Assembly (NCBI RefSeq): GCF_016313185.1 | Contig: NZ_CP066218.1 | Location: 4,898,001-4,962,000 of the forward strand | Origin: Mycolicibacterium baixiangningiae | GTDB lineage: Bacteria; Actinomycetota; Actinomycetes; Mycobacteriales; Mycobacteriaceae | DNA length: 64,000 nucleotides | Direction of reading: 5' to 3' | Shown: piece after piece, positions 46,424 to 54,779 of the stretch | Position numbering within the stretch: position 1 is the first letter of the stretch | Layout: every line of letters begins with the position of its first letter | The notes under the pieces: generated by a model | What the model saw: only the letters and a program-made list of their open reading frames with translations | Told to the model about the DNA's origin: nothing | Database searches by the model: none | Made by a program: the position numbers and the translations under genes

Positions 46424-46513
46424 GTGTTCGCCCGCCTCGAGCTGATGCTCACCAAGCGCCGCGCAGTGGATCTGTGCCGCGTTGCGGGTTGTTGCTGTTG
46501 TTGTAGCTGCTGA
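46424..46513 (+). CDS. polycysteine leader peptide (cysteine attenuator)
   Basis: A 29-codon leaderless frame begins with GTG (MFARLELMLTKRRAVDLCRV) and ends with a run of five cysteines, Ser and a further cysteine just before TGA: seven cysteines in all. When cysteinyl-tRNA is scarce, ribosomes should stall in the run and change RNA folding downstream, so that the sulfur genes are expressed. This matches the polycysteine leaderless sORF attenuators described in M. smegmatis before the DUF4395-cysA operon. It is the first element of the operon here too. Confidence 0.85.
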   Translation: MFARLELMLTKRRAVDLCRVAGCCCCCSC

Positions 46514-46540
46514 ACGCGGTTTTTCGCCGCGAACCGCGCT
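46514..46540 (+). promoter_or_regulatory. alternative hairpins of the cysteine attenuator
   Basis: Right after the leader stop, CGCGGTT (46515-46521) can pair with AACCGCG (46532-46538), or CGCGG (46515-46519) with CCGCG (46527-46531) across a T-rich loop. The two stems share the same left arm and exclude each other. Stalling on the Cys run would cover the left arm. Which one blocks expression is an inference. Confidence 0.5.
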
Positions 46541-46604
46541 CGTGCGGAGCAGTCGATCTGGCTTGTCCGCCACCAGACCACCAACGCAACAGGAGTATCA
46601 CGCC

Positions 46605-47090
46605 ATGTCCATCGCCCCGGGGATGCACACCGATACCGCCAACGCGGTGCCTCAGGTCGACGTGCGCGGCCCCCGGTTCGCCGCCTGGCTCACCACCGCG
46701 GTGCTCGTCGTGGTCCTGCTCGTCTCCGCGGTGAGTTCACACGCCGCCGCCGTCATCCTCGGCCTACAGGCCGTCGTCTTCGCGATCGGCGCACTCCGCG
46801 GCCCCCGTGCACATCCCTACGGCATCGCGTTCGCTCGGCTCATCGCTCCCCGGCTGGGCCCGGTCACCGACCGGGAACCCGTGCCGCCGTTGAAGTTCGC
46901 TCAACTCGTCGGCTTCGTCTTCGCCGCCGTCGGGGCACTCGGATTCGCCGGGGGGCTTCCCGCAATCGGTCTCGTCTCCACCGCGTTCTCCCTATTTGCG
47001 GCGTTCCTCAACGCGGCCTTCGGCATCTGCCTGGGCTGCCGGCTCTACCCGCTCGCCGCCCGGCTCCGCCGGGTCCCCACCCCTGTATGA
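46605..47090 (+). CDS. DUF4395 membrane protein
   Basis: A 161-residue protein with four hydrophobic segments (about residues 25-45, 50-70, 100-120 and 125-145) and a cysteine pair near FGICLGCRLYPL, typical of DUF4395. It is genetically tied to sulfur transfer genes; a role in sulfur transport or membrane thiol handling is plausible. AGGAG lies 9 nt before the ATG. Confidence 0.85.
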   Translation: MSIAPGMHTDTANAVPQVDVRGPRFAAWLTTAVLVVVLLVSAVSSHAAAVILGLQAVVFAIGALRGPRAHPYGIAFARLIAPRLGPVTDREPVPPLKFAQLVGFVFAAVGALGFAGGLPAIGLVSTAFSLFAAFLNAAFGICLGCRLYPLAARLRRVPTPV

Positions 47091-47121
47091 CTTCGATCAC
47101 CACGCAACGAAAGGATCATCG

Positions 47122-47955
47122 ATGACTCGCTCCGACGTCCTGGTCAGCACCGACTGGGCCGAGAGCAATCTCAACGCGCCGAACACCGTGTTCGTCGAGG
47201 TCGACGAGGACACCTCGGCCTACGACACCGGACACATCGAGGGCGCGGTCAAGCTCGACTGGAAGACCGACCTCCAGGACCCCGTCCGGCGCGACTTCGT
47301 CGATGCCCAGCAGTTCTCCAAGCTGCTGTCCGACCGCGGTATCTCCAATGACGACACCGTGATCCTCTACGGCGGCAACAACAACTGGTTCGCCGCCTAC
47401 GCCTACTGGTACTTCAAGCTCTACGGCCACGAGAACGTCAAACTGCTCGACGGCGGCCGCAAGAAGTGGGAGCTCGACGGTCGCCCGCTGTCCAGCGATC
47501 CGGTGACGCGTCCGGCCACCAGCTACACCGCCAAGCAGCCCGACACCAGCATCCGGGCGTTCCGCGACGAGGTGATCGCCGCGATCGGCGAGAAGAACCT
47601 GGTCGACGTGCGCTCCCCCGACGAGTTCTCCGGCAAGATTCTCGCCCCCGCGCACCTGCCGCAGGAGCAGAGCCAGCGCGCCGGCCACATCCCCACGGCC
47701 ATCAACGTGCCGTGGAGCAAGGCCGCCAACGAGGACGGCACCTTCAAGTCGGACGAGGATCTCGCCAAGATCTACGCCGACGCCGGCCTGGACGGTGAGA
47801 AGGAAACCATCGCCTACTGCCGCATCGGTGAGCGCTCCTCGCACACCTGGTTCGTGCTGCAGGAACTGCTGGGACACAAGAACGTCAAGAACTACGACGG
47901 CAGTTGGACCGAATACGGCTCCCTGGTGGGGGCCCCGATCGAGTTGGGAAGTTAG
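47122..47955 (+). CDS. cysA: thiosulfate/mercaptopyruvate sulfurtransferase
   Basis: A 277-residue tandem-rhodanese protein (CysA2/SseA type). The first, inactive domain holds DTGHIEGAVKLDW near 35-48; the second has the active-site loop CRIGERSSHT near residue 233, with cysteine as persulfide carrier. It moves sulfane sulfur from thiosulfate or 3-mercaptopyruvate to acceptors. Located between DUF4395 and sseC in the cysteine-controlled operon. Confidence 0.93.
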   Translation: MTRSDVLVSTDWAESNLNAPNTVFVEVDEDTSAYDTGHIEGAVKLDWKTDLQDPVRRDFVDAQQFSKLLSDRGISNDDTVILYGGNNNWFAAYAYWYFKLYGHENVKLLDGGRKKWELDGRPLSSDPVTRPATSYTAKQPDTSIRAFRDEVIAAIGEKNLVDVRSPDEFSGKILAPAHLPQEQSQRAGHIPTAINVPWSKAANEDGTFKSDEDLAKIYADAGLDGEKETIAYCRIGERSSHTWFVLQELLGHKNVKNYDGSWTEYGSLVGAPIELGS

Positions 47956-47957
47956 TT

Positions 47958-48260
47958 ATGTGCGCTCCTCCTAAGCAAGGCCTGGCACTGCCCGCCGGCG
48001 TCGACCTGGAGAAGGAAACCGTGATCACCGGTCGTGTCGTGGACGGCTCGGGACAGGCCGTCGGCGGCGCGTTCGTGCGTCTGCTGGACGCCTCCGACGA
48101 GTTCACCGCCGAGGTCGTCGCATCGGCCACCGGTGACTTCCGGTTCTTCGCCGCGCCGGGCACCTGGACGCTGCGCGCGCTGTCGAAGATCGGCAACGGA
48201 GATGCCACCGTCGCCCCGTCGGGCGCCGGCATCCACGAGGTCGACGTCAAGGTCGCCTGA
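47958..48260 (+). CDS. sseC: SseC-like DUF1416 protein
   Basis: A 100-residue DUF1416 protein found beside cysA in mycobacteria. It begins CAPPKQGLALPAGVDLEKE and has a transthyretin-like beta-sandwich pattern: TVITGRVVDGSGQAVGGAFV, RLLDASDEFTAEVVASATGD and FRFFAAPGTWTLRALS. The biochemical role is unknown; the operon context says sulfur metabolism. The ATG is 3 bp after the cysA stop. Confidence 0.9.
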   Translation: MCAPPKQGLALPAGVDLEKETVITGRVVDGSGQAVGGAFVRLLDASDEFTAEVVASATGDFRFFAAPGTWTLRALSKIGNGDATVAPSGAGIHEVDVKVA

Positions 48261-48421
48261 CCGGATCCGCTTGTTCGCCACGCCGGGGTGCCCTGCACCT
48301 CGGCGTGCGCATTGACGGCTTCGCACATTTGTCGCGAAACCCCGCACGATGCTCTGCGGTCAGCCACGATGTGGTCAGTTCCTGCGATGTCGCGGGATTC
48401 CACCGGTGAACAGGACTGACC

Positions 48422-48739
48422 ATGAACGTGACCCTCGTGTGCGCGGCCGTCAGCGCCGTTGCGCTGGCGATGGCAACCGCACCCGTCGCGGCCGCGGGGC
48501 CGGAGGAGGACTTCCTCACCATCATCGCCAATGAAGGCATCGCGTGGGAACCGGCGGACGCCCCCGCGGTCCTCGACACCGGCCGCGCCGTGTGCACCGA
48601 CTGGACCAACGGCGCCACGTTCGCCGACGAAGTGGCCGATCTGCTCAGCGTCACCGACTGGACCGACTATCAGGCGCGCGTCTTCATCGGGGCGGCGACC
48701 AGTGCGTTCTGTCCGCAGTTCGAATACAAGATCGGCTGA
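48422..48739 (+). CDS. DUF732 exported protein
   Basis: A 105-residue secreted protein with a signal peptide (about residues 1-23, ending ATAPVAAAGP) and a mature DUF732 domain: FLTIIANEGIAWEPADAPAV, DTGRAVCTDW and AATSAFCPQFEYKIG, with a pair of cysteines. DUF732 proteins are frequent in mycobacteria with unknown function. Confidence 0.82.
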   Translation: MNVTLVCAAVSAVALAMATAPVAAAGPEEDFLTIIANEGIAWEPADAPAVLDTGRAVCTDWTNGATFADEVADLLSVTDWTDYQARVFIGAATSAFCPQFEYKIG

Positions 48740-48772
48740 CCGGCCGGACGCGAACCGCAGGGCTCCGGCGGT

Positions 48773-48785
48773 TAGACTGGTCGGC
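48773..48785 (+). promoter_or_regulatory. -10 element for a leaderless microprotein
   Basis: TAGACT (48773-48778) ends 7 nt before the GTG at 48786. This is a canonical leaderless arrangement. Confidence 0.6.
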
Positions 48786-48884
48786 GTGGTCCTGTTCTAC
48801 GAAATCCTGCTGGTGGTGTGCACCTTGGTGATCACGTGGTTTGCGCTGTATGCGCTGTACCGCCTCATCACCGACGAGTCGTGA
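48786..48884 (+). CDS. 32-residue single-pass membrane microprotein
   Basis: A leaderless frame, [20 protein letters not shown], then [12 protein letters not shown], is almost entirely one membrane helix with a charged C-terminus. The stop overlaps the start of the nitrobindin gene (GTGA), so translation is coupled. I have no named family for it; conservation beside nitrobindin would be the test. Confidence 0.7.
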   Translation: MVLFYEILLVVCTLVITWFALYALYRLITDES

Positions 48885-49555
48885 ACTCGCCGCAAGAACC
48901 TGAAGACGCCGCCGGATCCATCTTCTCGACATCCGGCGACCGGGCAGTAGCGGACGCCGCGCAGCGGGCCAGAATCACGGCCGCGCGCAACATCCCCGCC
49001 TTCGATGACCTCCCGCTGCCCGCGGACACCGCCAACCTGCGCGAGGGCGTCGGTTTCAACGACGCGCTGCTCGCCCTGCTGCCGCTTGTCGGTGTGTGGC
49101 GCGGTGAGGGTGAAGGCCGCGGCGCTGCGGGCGATTACCGGTTCGGCCAGCAGATCGTCGTCTCCCACGACGGCGGCGACTACCTCAACTGGGAAGCACG
49201 CTCGTGGCGGCTGACCGAAGACGGTGAGTTCGACCGGGTGGGGTTGCGGGAGACCGGTTTCTGGCGCTTCGTCAGCGATCCCGGGGACCCTGGCGAATCG
49301 CAGGCCATCGAACTGTTGCTGGCCCATTCGGCCGGCTACATCGAATTGTTCTACGGCCGCCCGCGCAATCAGTCCTCGTGGGAGTTGGTGACCGACGCGC
49401 TGGCGCGCAGCAAGTCCGGCATGCTGGTCGGCGGCGCGAAGCGGCTCTACGGCATCGTCGAAGGTGGCGATCTGGCCTACGTCGAGGAGCGGGTGGACGC
49501 CGACGGCGGGCTGGTGCCGCACCTGTCGGCGCGGTTGACGAGGTTCGTCGGCTAG
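48881..49555 (+). CDS. nitrobindin-like haem-binding FABP-family protein
   Basis: A 224-residue protein of the THAP4/nitrobindin-like beta-barrel family (Rv0813c type). Family landmarks are [16 protein letters not shown] near residues 65-80, [16 protein letters not shown] and RETGFWRFV, and a late [10 protein letters not shown] whose histidine is a candidate haem ligand. These proteins bind haem and nitric oxide. The GTG at 48881 overlaps the microprotein stop. Confidence 0.88.
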   Translation: MNSPQEPEDAAGSIFSTSGDRAVADAAQRARITAARNIPAFDDLPLPADTANLREGVGFNDALLALLPLVGVWRGEGEGRGAAGDYRFGQQIVVSHDGGDYLNWEARSWRLTEDGEFDRVGLRETGFWRFVSDPGDPGESQAIELLLAHSAGYIELFYGRPRNQSSWELVTDALARSKSGMLVGGAKRLYGIVEGGDLAYVEERVDADGGLVPHLSARLTRFVG

Positions 49556-49830
49556 TGCGGGTGCGGATTGTGACGGCCGCTCTTGCCGCCGCCGGATTGC
49601 TTGCGGCGTGCGCGGGCGAGGGTCCGTCGTCCGAACCCGCGCCCTCGTCCTCGTCCTCGTCCTCCTCGACGTCGAGCTCGAGTGGCCACGGCTCGTACGC
49701 GGAGTGCCTCAACGAGCACGGCGTTCCTGCCGCGCCGGGCCCGAGTACCGGACCGCCCGCGGGTGTCGACCGGGCGGCGTGGGACGAGGCGCTGCTGTCC
49801 TGCGCGTCGCTGGCGCCGGGACCGGGCTGA
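49555..49830 (+). CDS. small Ser-rich lipoprotein
   Basis: A 91-codon frame starting with GTG at 49555, overlapping the nitrobindin stop by 1 bp, or GTG at 49561. The signal ends in the lipobox LLAAC near residue 19, followed by a serine run of about fifteen residues and a short C-terminal domain with YAECLNEHGVPAAPGP and two further cysteines. This form suggests a small exported lipoprotein of unknown role. Confidence 0.6.
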   Translation: MRVRIVTAALAAAGLLAACAGEGPSSEPAPSSSSSSSSTSSSSGHGSYAECLNEHGVPAAPGPSTGPPAGVDRAAWDEALLSCASLAPGPG

Positions 49831-50044
49831 GCAGGCTCTCTAATCGGGTTGGTGGTGCTCCAACCACGGAGTTTGCTCGTCTGCGAGCAAGCCGCTGCGC
49901 ACAGTCGTGCCCACTTGATTGCCATCAGTTGCGCAGGGCAAAGTTGGACCGAGTGGAAAAATTCGCCACAGGCGACGGTGACAGTCTTTGACACCCACGC
50001 GGGTAGGCGCCGTCCCCCAACGTCCGTCGACTGAAAGCGCCTCC

Positions 50045-51016
50045 ATGAGCCTGCCTCCGCCGCCCGACCCCTGGGCGTCCTACCGCCCCTCGCCTGGACC
50101 GCAGTCGACTACGCCAAATCCACAACGATCCCACCGGCCGCGGGCATTGGCGGCGGTAGCGATCGGTGCAGCCGCCGTAGCGATCACCTCAGCGATAGTG
50201 GTGGTCAAGGCGACCGAAACCCCGACAGCGACACCTTCCCAGCCGACTCCGTCAGACGAAGACCACGGCCAATCCGTGTTGCCGCTTAGCGGACTCGTTG
50301 AGCCGCAGGGCGTCGCCCTGGACGCGCAAGGAACCGTGTACGTCGCCGACGCCGGTACGAGCGAGGTGCTCCGGCTTCCACAAGGCGCGACCGACGCTAC
50401 GACGCTGCCCTTCGCAGACTCCGGTCCGGTCAGTGTGGCGGTAGGCAGCGACGGAAGCGTCTACACCACCGATTACGTCAACGATCGCGCCCTCAAGTGG
50501 TCCGACGGTGCTTCGGAACCCGTGGAGCTTCCCTTCACAGGCCTGAACAGGCCCGGCGGGATTGCAGTGGACGGCACGGGCAACGTCTTCGTCGCCGACT
50601 CCTACAACGACCGAATCATGAAGTTGGAGGCCGGCACGGGTACCGCAGGCGAACTGCCCTTCAGCGGTCTCAACAACCCGTTCGGTGTCGCGGTGGGTGC
50701 GGACGGAACTGTTTATGCCGCTGACACATACAACGATCGAGTGCTCGAACTTCCCGCAGGGGCGAGCGTCGCAAGTGAGTTGCCTTTCCCAGCTCTCCAA
50801 GGACCGAACGGTGTCGCGGTAGATGACGAAGGCTCGGTGTACGTCACGGCCTACGGTGACGGCCGAGTGTTCGCTTTGAAGGAGGGCGCCACAGAGCCGA
50901 CCGCCTTGGCATTCGAAGGTCTCGACGAACCCTGGGGCATCGCCGTCGACGCCGATAGAAATGTTTACGTCGCAGACTCCGGCAATGGCCGAATACTCAA
51001 GCTCGCAGTGATCTGA
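50045..51016 (+). CDS. membrane-anchored NHL-repeat beta-propeller protein
   Basis: A 323-residue protein with a cytoplasmic Pro-rich N-terminus, one membrane helix near residues 35-55 (ALAAVAIGAAAVAITSAIVV), a Thr/Pro-rich linker, and a C-terminal six-bladed NHL propeller. The repeats follow the pattern GxVxxxPxGVAVDxxGTVYVAD, e.g. LPFTGLNRPGGIAVDGTGNV and VFVADSYNDRIMKL. The layout matches the sensor domain of PknD without the kinase, so it may bind a ligand in the wall space. Confidence 0.85.
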   Translation: MSLPPPPDPWASYRPSPGPQSTTPNPQRSHRPRALAAVAIGAAAVAITSAIVVVKATETPTATPSQPTPSDEDHGQSVLPLSGLVEPQGVALDAQGTVYVADAGTSEVLRLPQGATDATTLPFADSGPVSVAVGSDGSVYTTDYVNDRALKWSDGASEPVELPFTGLNRPGGIAVDGTGNVFVADSYNDRIMKLEAGTGTAGELPFSGLNNPFGVAVGADGTVYAADTYNDRVLELPAGASVASELPFPALQGPNGVAVDDEGSVYVTAYGDGRVFALKEGATEPTALAFEGLDEPWGIAVDADRNVYVADSGNGRILKLAVI

Positions 51017-51028
51017 CTCTGCGCGGCT

Positions 51029-51106
51029 CACCCGGCCCCGGATATGGGGCGGCCCCCGAGCCGTTGGATCCTGGTTGGACGGACCGAGGGGCTCGGGGGC
51101 CGGGTG
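51029..51106. terminator. nested GC-rich inverted repeats, possible terminator
   Basis: GGCCCCCGAGCC (51051-51062) pairs perfectly with GGCTCGGGGGCC (51090-51101), and CACCCGGCCCC (51029-51039) with GGGGCCGGGTG (51096-51106). The right arms overlap, so the two stems compete. They lie between the convergent NHL and pabC genes. No T-tract follows. Confidence 0.5.
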
Positions 51107-51280
51107 ACTGCGGGGAATTCGCCAGCGCACACAGGTCGGTGCACGACTCCCCCGGTGCTGCTAGCGGGCAGCCACCTCACATGTCCATATGTCATTCAAT
51201 TTCCCGGACCACCTCCTTCCTTGTGTACGAGCGACCGTACCCGCGGATGCCGGCACCGACAAGGAAGTTTCGGTTCGCCG

Positions 51281-52159
51281 TCAGCGATCACTGACGATGG
51301 CCGAGTCGACCAGGGCGGCCATCTCCGCGGCCAGCGGCGTCGGACGCAGCGAGGCACCGTCCAAGGTGTGTACCCGCGCCGCCAGCGTGATGCTCGACAC
51401 AAGCCACACCCCTTGCGCCGCAACGAGATCGGCCGGGCGCAACGCCCGGTAATCGCAGTCGTAACCCTTGTTGCGCGCGACCTCGAACAGCGCCTGCTGG
51501 GTGGTGCCGCGCAGGATCGGATACCACGGCGGCGGGGTGAGCAACCCGAGTCCGCCGTCGTCCATCTCGGTGGCGATCACGACGGTCGAACGCGGGCCCT
51601 CGAGGATGTGGCCGTCGGAGCTGACGAAGATGACATCGCCCGCACCCTGCTTCTCGGCGTGCCGCAACGCCGCCATGTTCACCGCGTACGACAGCGTCTT
51701 GGCGCCCGCGAGCAGCCACGGCAGATCGGCGGCCTCAGTCGGCAGGCCGCGCGCCAGCGTCAGCGCGGCGACGCCTTCTCGGCGGGCGGAGGCCACCCGG
51801 GCAGGCAGCGCGCCGATCGTGACGAACGCCGTCGGCGGCCCCCCGCTCTCCCGTCCGCGGCTGTACACCCACCGCATCACCCCTTCGGCACCGCCGTCGG
51901 CCGTCCAGCACTGCACCGCGGAGCTCACCGCCGAACGCCAGCGCTCCAGATCCGGCGCCGGTAGCTCCATCAGCCGCGCCGAGTGGGTCAGCCGCCCGAG
52001 GTGCGCCTCCAGCAGACACGGTCTGCCGTCGCGGATCAGGAGCGTCTCGAAGATGCCGTCCCCACGAACGGCCGCCAGATCGTCGGCATGCAACAGGGGG
52101 GTCTGCGCGTCGTGGAGTGCACCGTCGAGGGTGACGACTACGCCGGGTCCGCTCGCCAT
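51281..52159 (-). CDS. pabC: aminodeoxychorismate lyase / class IV aminotransferase
   Basis: A 292-residue PLP class IV enzyme. It has RGDGIFETLLIRDGRP near 32-47, the lysine region LLAGAKTLSYAVNMAALRHA near 148-167 with the PLP lysine in AKTLSY, and DGHILEGPRSTVVIA. It probably releases pyruvate from aminodeoxychorismate to make p-aminobenzoate for folate, as the Rv0812 position suggests. A branched-chain or D-amino-acid aminotransferase cannot be excluded from sequence alone. Confidence 0.85.
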   Translation of the reverse strand: MASGPGVVVTLDGALHDAQTPLLHADDLAAVRGDGIFETLLIRDGRPCLLEAHLGRLTHSARLMELPAPDLERWRSAVSSAVQCWTADGGAEGVMRWVYSRGRESGGPPTAFVTIGALPARVASARREGVAALTLARGLPTEAADLPWLLAGAKTLSYAVNMAALRHAEKQGAGDVIFVSSDGHILEGPRSTVVIATEMDDGGLGLLTPPPWYPILRGTTQQALFEVARNKGYDCDYRALRPADLVAAQGVWLVSSITLAARVHTLDGASLRPTPLAAEMAALVDSAIVSDR

Positions 52160-52179
52160 GGCCCATCAGCGTAGCCCCG

Positions 52180-52191
52180 TAGAGTTGACGT
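52180..52191 (+). promoter_or_regulatory. -10 element for a leaderless ygfZ mRNA
   Basis: TAGAGT (52180-52185) ends 6 nt before the ATG at 52192; there is no ribosome site. Confidence 0.6.
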
Positions 52192-53265
52192 ATGTCAGCA
52201 GTTCCCGTGCCCGAAGGTGGACCCGATGCCGGGGCGGTGTGGCACTACGGCGACCCGCTCGGCGAGCAGCGCGCCGCCATCGACAGCGCCGTCGTCATCG
52301 ACCGGTCCCACCGCGCGACGCTCGCGCTGACGGGCGCCGAACGCCGGTCGTGGCTGCACACGATTTCCAGCCAGCACGTCAGCGAACAACCGGATGGCAC
52401 CGTCACCCAGAATCTGAGCCTCGACGGCCAGGGCCGGGTCGAGGACCACTGGTGGCAGACCGAGTTGGGCGGCGTCCTCTATCTGGACACCGAGCCCTGG
52501 CGCGGCGAGCCGCTGCTTGCTTACCTGCGCAAGATGGTGTTCTGGGCCGACGTGGCCATCGAGCCGGCCGGCCTGGCGGTGCTGTCACTGCTGGGCCCCG
52601 CCCTGAGCGACACGCCCGTCCTCGAGACTCTCGGGCTGGGTTCGCTACCGGCCGAATCGACCGCTGTCGCGCTGCCCGCCGGCGGGTTCCTGCGGCGGCT
52701 GCCCGGGCCGGATCTGCACCTGGACCTCGTGGTGCCGCGTGACCAGGCCGCCGACTGGCAGAACCGGCTCACCGCCGCAGGTGTCCGGCCCGCGGGGGTG
52801 TGGGCGTTCGAGGCGCACCGCGTGGCGACTCTGCAGCCCCGGCTCGGCGTCGACACCGATGAGCGCACGATTCCGCACGAGGTCGGCTGGATCGGCAGCG
52901 CAGTGCATCTCGACAAGGGCTGCTACCGCGGGCAGGAGACGGTCGCGCGAGTGCACAACCTGGGCAAACCGCCCCGCATCCTGGTCCGGCTGCAACTCGA
53001 CGGGACGACCGACCGCCCGTCGACGGGTGACCCGGTGCTGGCCGGTGGCCGCACCGTCGGGCGGCTGGGGACGGTCGTGGAGCACATCGACGACGGTCCG
53101 GTCGCCCTGGCGCTCGTCAAACGCGGGCTGCCCGCGGGCACCGCGCTGACCACCGGCGGAGAGGTCGAGGCCAGCGCGGCCATCGACCCCGACTCGCTGC
53201 CGGTCACCGACCACGTGGGTGCGGGCCGGCTTGCGGTAGAGCGGCTTCGGGGTGGCGCCCGGTGA
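52192..53265 (+). CDS. ygfZ: YgfZ/GcvT-like folate-binding Fe-S repair protein
   Basis: A 357-residue protein of the aminomethyltransferase fold. The YgfZ signature KGCYRGQETVARVHNLGKPP near residues 243-262 carries the conserved cysteine. YgfZ uses folate to keep Fe-S enzymes active. The ATG at 52192 is leaderless. It is divergent from pabC, a folate gene, so the pair forms a folate-related neighbourhood. Confidence 0.9.
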   Translation: MSAVPVPEGGPDAGAVWHYGDPLGEQRAAIDSAVVIDRSHRATLALTGAERRSWLHTISSQHVSEQPDGTVTQNLSLDGQGRVEDHWWQTELGGVLYLDTEPWRGEPLLAYLRKMVFWADVAIEPAGLAVLSLLGPALSDTPVLETLGLGSLPAESTAVALPAGGFLRRLPGPDLHLDLVVPRDQAADWQNRLTAAGVRPAGVWAFEAHRVATLQPRLGVDTDERTIPHEVGWIGSAVHLDKGCYRGQETVARVHNLGKPPRILVRLQLDGTTDRPSTGDPVLAGGRTVGRLGTVVEHIDDGPVALALVKRGLPAGTALTTGGEVEASAAIDPDSLPVTDHVGAGRLAVERLRGGAR

Positions 53266-53403
53266 GTCTTGTCACCGCTGACTAGGGCCTGCCAGCAGAT
53301 GGCGACCGGGCACGGTAAAGTATGGACAGGACAATAACGACATCGGAGAATCGGAGCCGCCTTCGTCTTGGGGCCGCTCCGTTATTGCGCGAGGGGGTCC
53401 CCT

Positions 53404-53583
53404 ATGGGCCGCGGCCGGGCGAAGGCGAAGCAGACAAAGGTCGCTCGCGACCTCAAGTACAGCTCGCCTCAAACTGATTTCGAGCGGCTCCAGCGCGAGC
53501 TGGCGGGTGATCCCGGCGACGTCGACCCCAGCGACGGCGTAGTCGACGATCCCTGGGTGCCCGAGGACGACTGGCGCCGTTAG
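53404..53583 (+). CDS. DUF3073 small protein
   Basis: A 59-residue actinobacterial protein: GRGRAKAKQTKVARDLKYSS, DFERLQRELAGDPGD and an acidic DDPWVPEDDWRR tail. A basic N-terminus and acidic C-terminus suggest a nucleic-acid or ribosome partner, but the function is unknown. GAGGGGG precedes the ATG. A -10 TAAAGT at 53316-53321 suggests a leader of about 75 nt. Confidence 0.88.
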   Translation: MGRGRAKAKQTKVARDLKYSSPQTDFERLQRELAGDPGDVDPSDGVVDDPWVPEDDWRR

Positions 53584-53596
53584 GCCTACCGCGTCA

Positions 53597-54670
53597 TCAG
53601 AACCGCGGGTGCTGACCAACCAGTAGCGCCCGCGGCTCTTCTTTGCCGGCCTTCTGGACCGTTCCCAGCGTCCAGGAATGGATGTGACGGGCCGTCAGGA
53701 TGGCCAGCGCGCGGTCGGTGTCCTCGGGCGCGACGACCGCGACCATTCCGACGCCCATGTTGAACGTCTTCTCCATCTCGGTGCGCTCGATGCGGCCCCG
53801 CTGGGCGATCATCTGGAACACCGGGGCGGGCGTCCAGGTGCCGCGATCGAGTTCGGCCATCAGGCCGTTGGGCACCACGCGCTCCAGGTTGCCCGCGAGC
53901 CCGCCGCCGGTCACGTGGCAGAACGTGCGGACCTGGGTCTCGGCGGCCAGCGCCAGACAGTCCTTGGCGTAGATCCGGGTCGGCTCGAGCAACTCCTCGC
54001 CCAGCGTGCGGCCGAACTCCTCGACATGACCGGCCAGGTTCATCCGGTCGATCTCCAGCAGCACCTTGCGGGCCAGCGAGTATCCGTTGGAGTGCAGCCC
54101 TGACGACCCCATCGCGATGATCACGTCGCCCGGGCGGACCCGGTCGGGGCCCAGGACGTCGTCGGCCTCGACGATGCCGACCCCGGTCGCCGAGATGTCG
54201 TAGTGGTCCGGGGCCATCAGGCCCGGATGCTCGGCGGTCTCGCCGCCCAGCAGCGCGCAGCCGGCCAACACGCAGCCTTCCGCGATCCCGGACACCAGCT
54301 GGCTGACCCGTTCGGGCACCGTGCGTCCGACCGCGATGTAGTCCTGCAGGAACAGCGGCTCGGCACCGCAGACCACGAGGTCGTCGACAACCATCGCGAC
54401 GAGGTCGAGTCCGACCGTGTCGTGCTTGTCCATCGCCTGTGCGACGGCCAGCTTGGTGCCGACACCGTCGGTCGAGGACGCCAGCACGGGTTCGCGGTAG
54501 CCGCCGCGCAACGCGAACAGACCCGCGAACCCGCCGAGGCCTCCGCGGACCTCGGGTCGGGTGGCCTTTGCGGCCAGCGGTTTGAACAGTTCGACTGCGC
54601 GGTCACCGGCTTCGATGTCGACTCCGGCCGACGCGTAGGAAATGCCGTGTTGTTCGGCGCGTTCGGTCAT
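53597..54670 (-). CDS. purM: phosphoribosylformylglycinamidine cyclo-ligase
   Basis: PurM closes the imidazole ring to give AIR in purine synthesis. The 357-residue protein has SYASAGVDIEAGDRAVELFK, STDGVGTKLAVAQAM, VDDLVVCGAEPLFLQDYIA and the ATP site GLHSNGYSLARKV; the C-terminus has FNMGVGMVAVV. The ATG at 54670 (MTERAEQHG) is preferred to one three codons upstream. It follows purF at 1.6 kb distance with three plus-strand genes between in divergent orientation. Confidence 0.96.
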   Translation of the reverse strand: MTERAEQHGISYASAGVDIEAGDRAVELFKPLAAKATRPEVRGGLGGFAGLFALRGGYREPVLASSTDGVGTKLAVAQAMDKHDTVGLDLVAMVVDDLVVCGAEPLFLQDYIAVGRTVPERVSQLVSGIAEGCVLAGCALLGGETAEHPGLMAPDHYDISATGVGIVEADDVLGPDRVRPGDVIIAMGSSGLHSNGYSLARKVLLEIDRMNLAGHVEEFGRTLGEELLEPTRIYAKDCLALAAETQVRTFCHVTGGGLAGNLERVVPNGLMAELDRGTWTPAPVFQMIAQRGRIERTEMEKTFNMGVGMVAVVAPEDTDRALAILTARHIHSWTLGTVQKAGKEEPRALLVGQHPRF

Positions 54671-54779
54671 CGAGGGCAAGGCTACCGGTCCACGCTGCGC
54701 GACGGAAAACGCCGTCGGTCATCGTTGCCTGGGCGTTTCCCCGCGGCGCCGGCAGCCGGGTGTGACAGCGTTGGCGATC

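Noticed and set aside
46481..46513. TTG/TGT run as a microsatellite
   Set aside because: The run is in frame as Cys codons in a short leader before sulfur genes, so a coding explanation is better than slippage repeat.
46482..46604. In-frame upstream extension of the DUF4395 gene
   Set aside because: It overlaps the cysteine leader and attenuator; AGGAG with ATG at 46605 is the better start.
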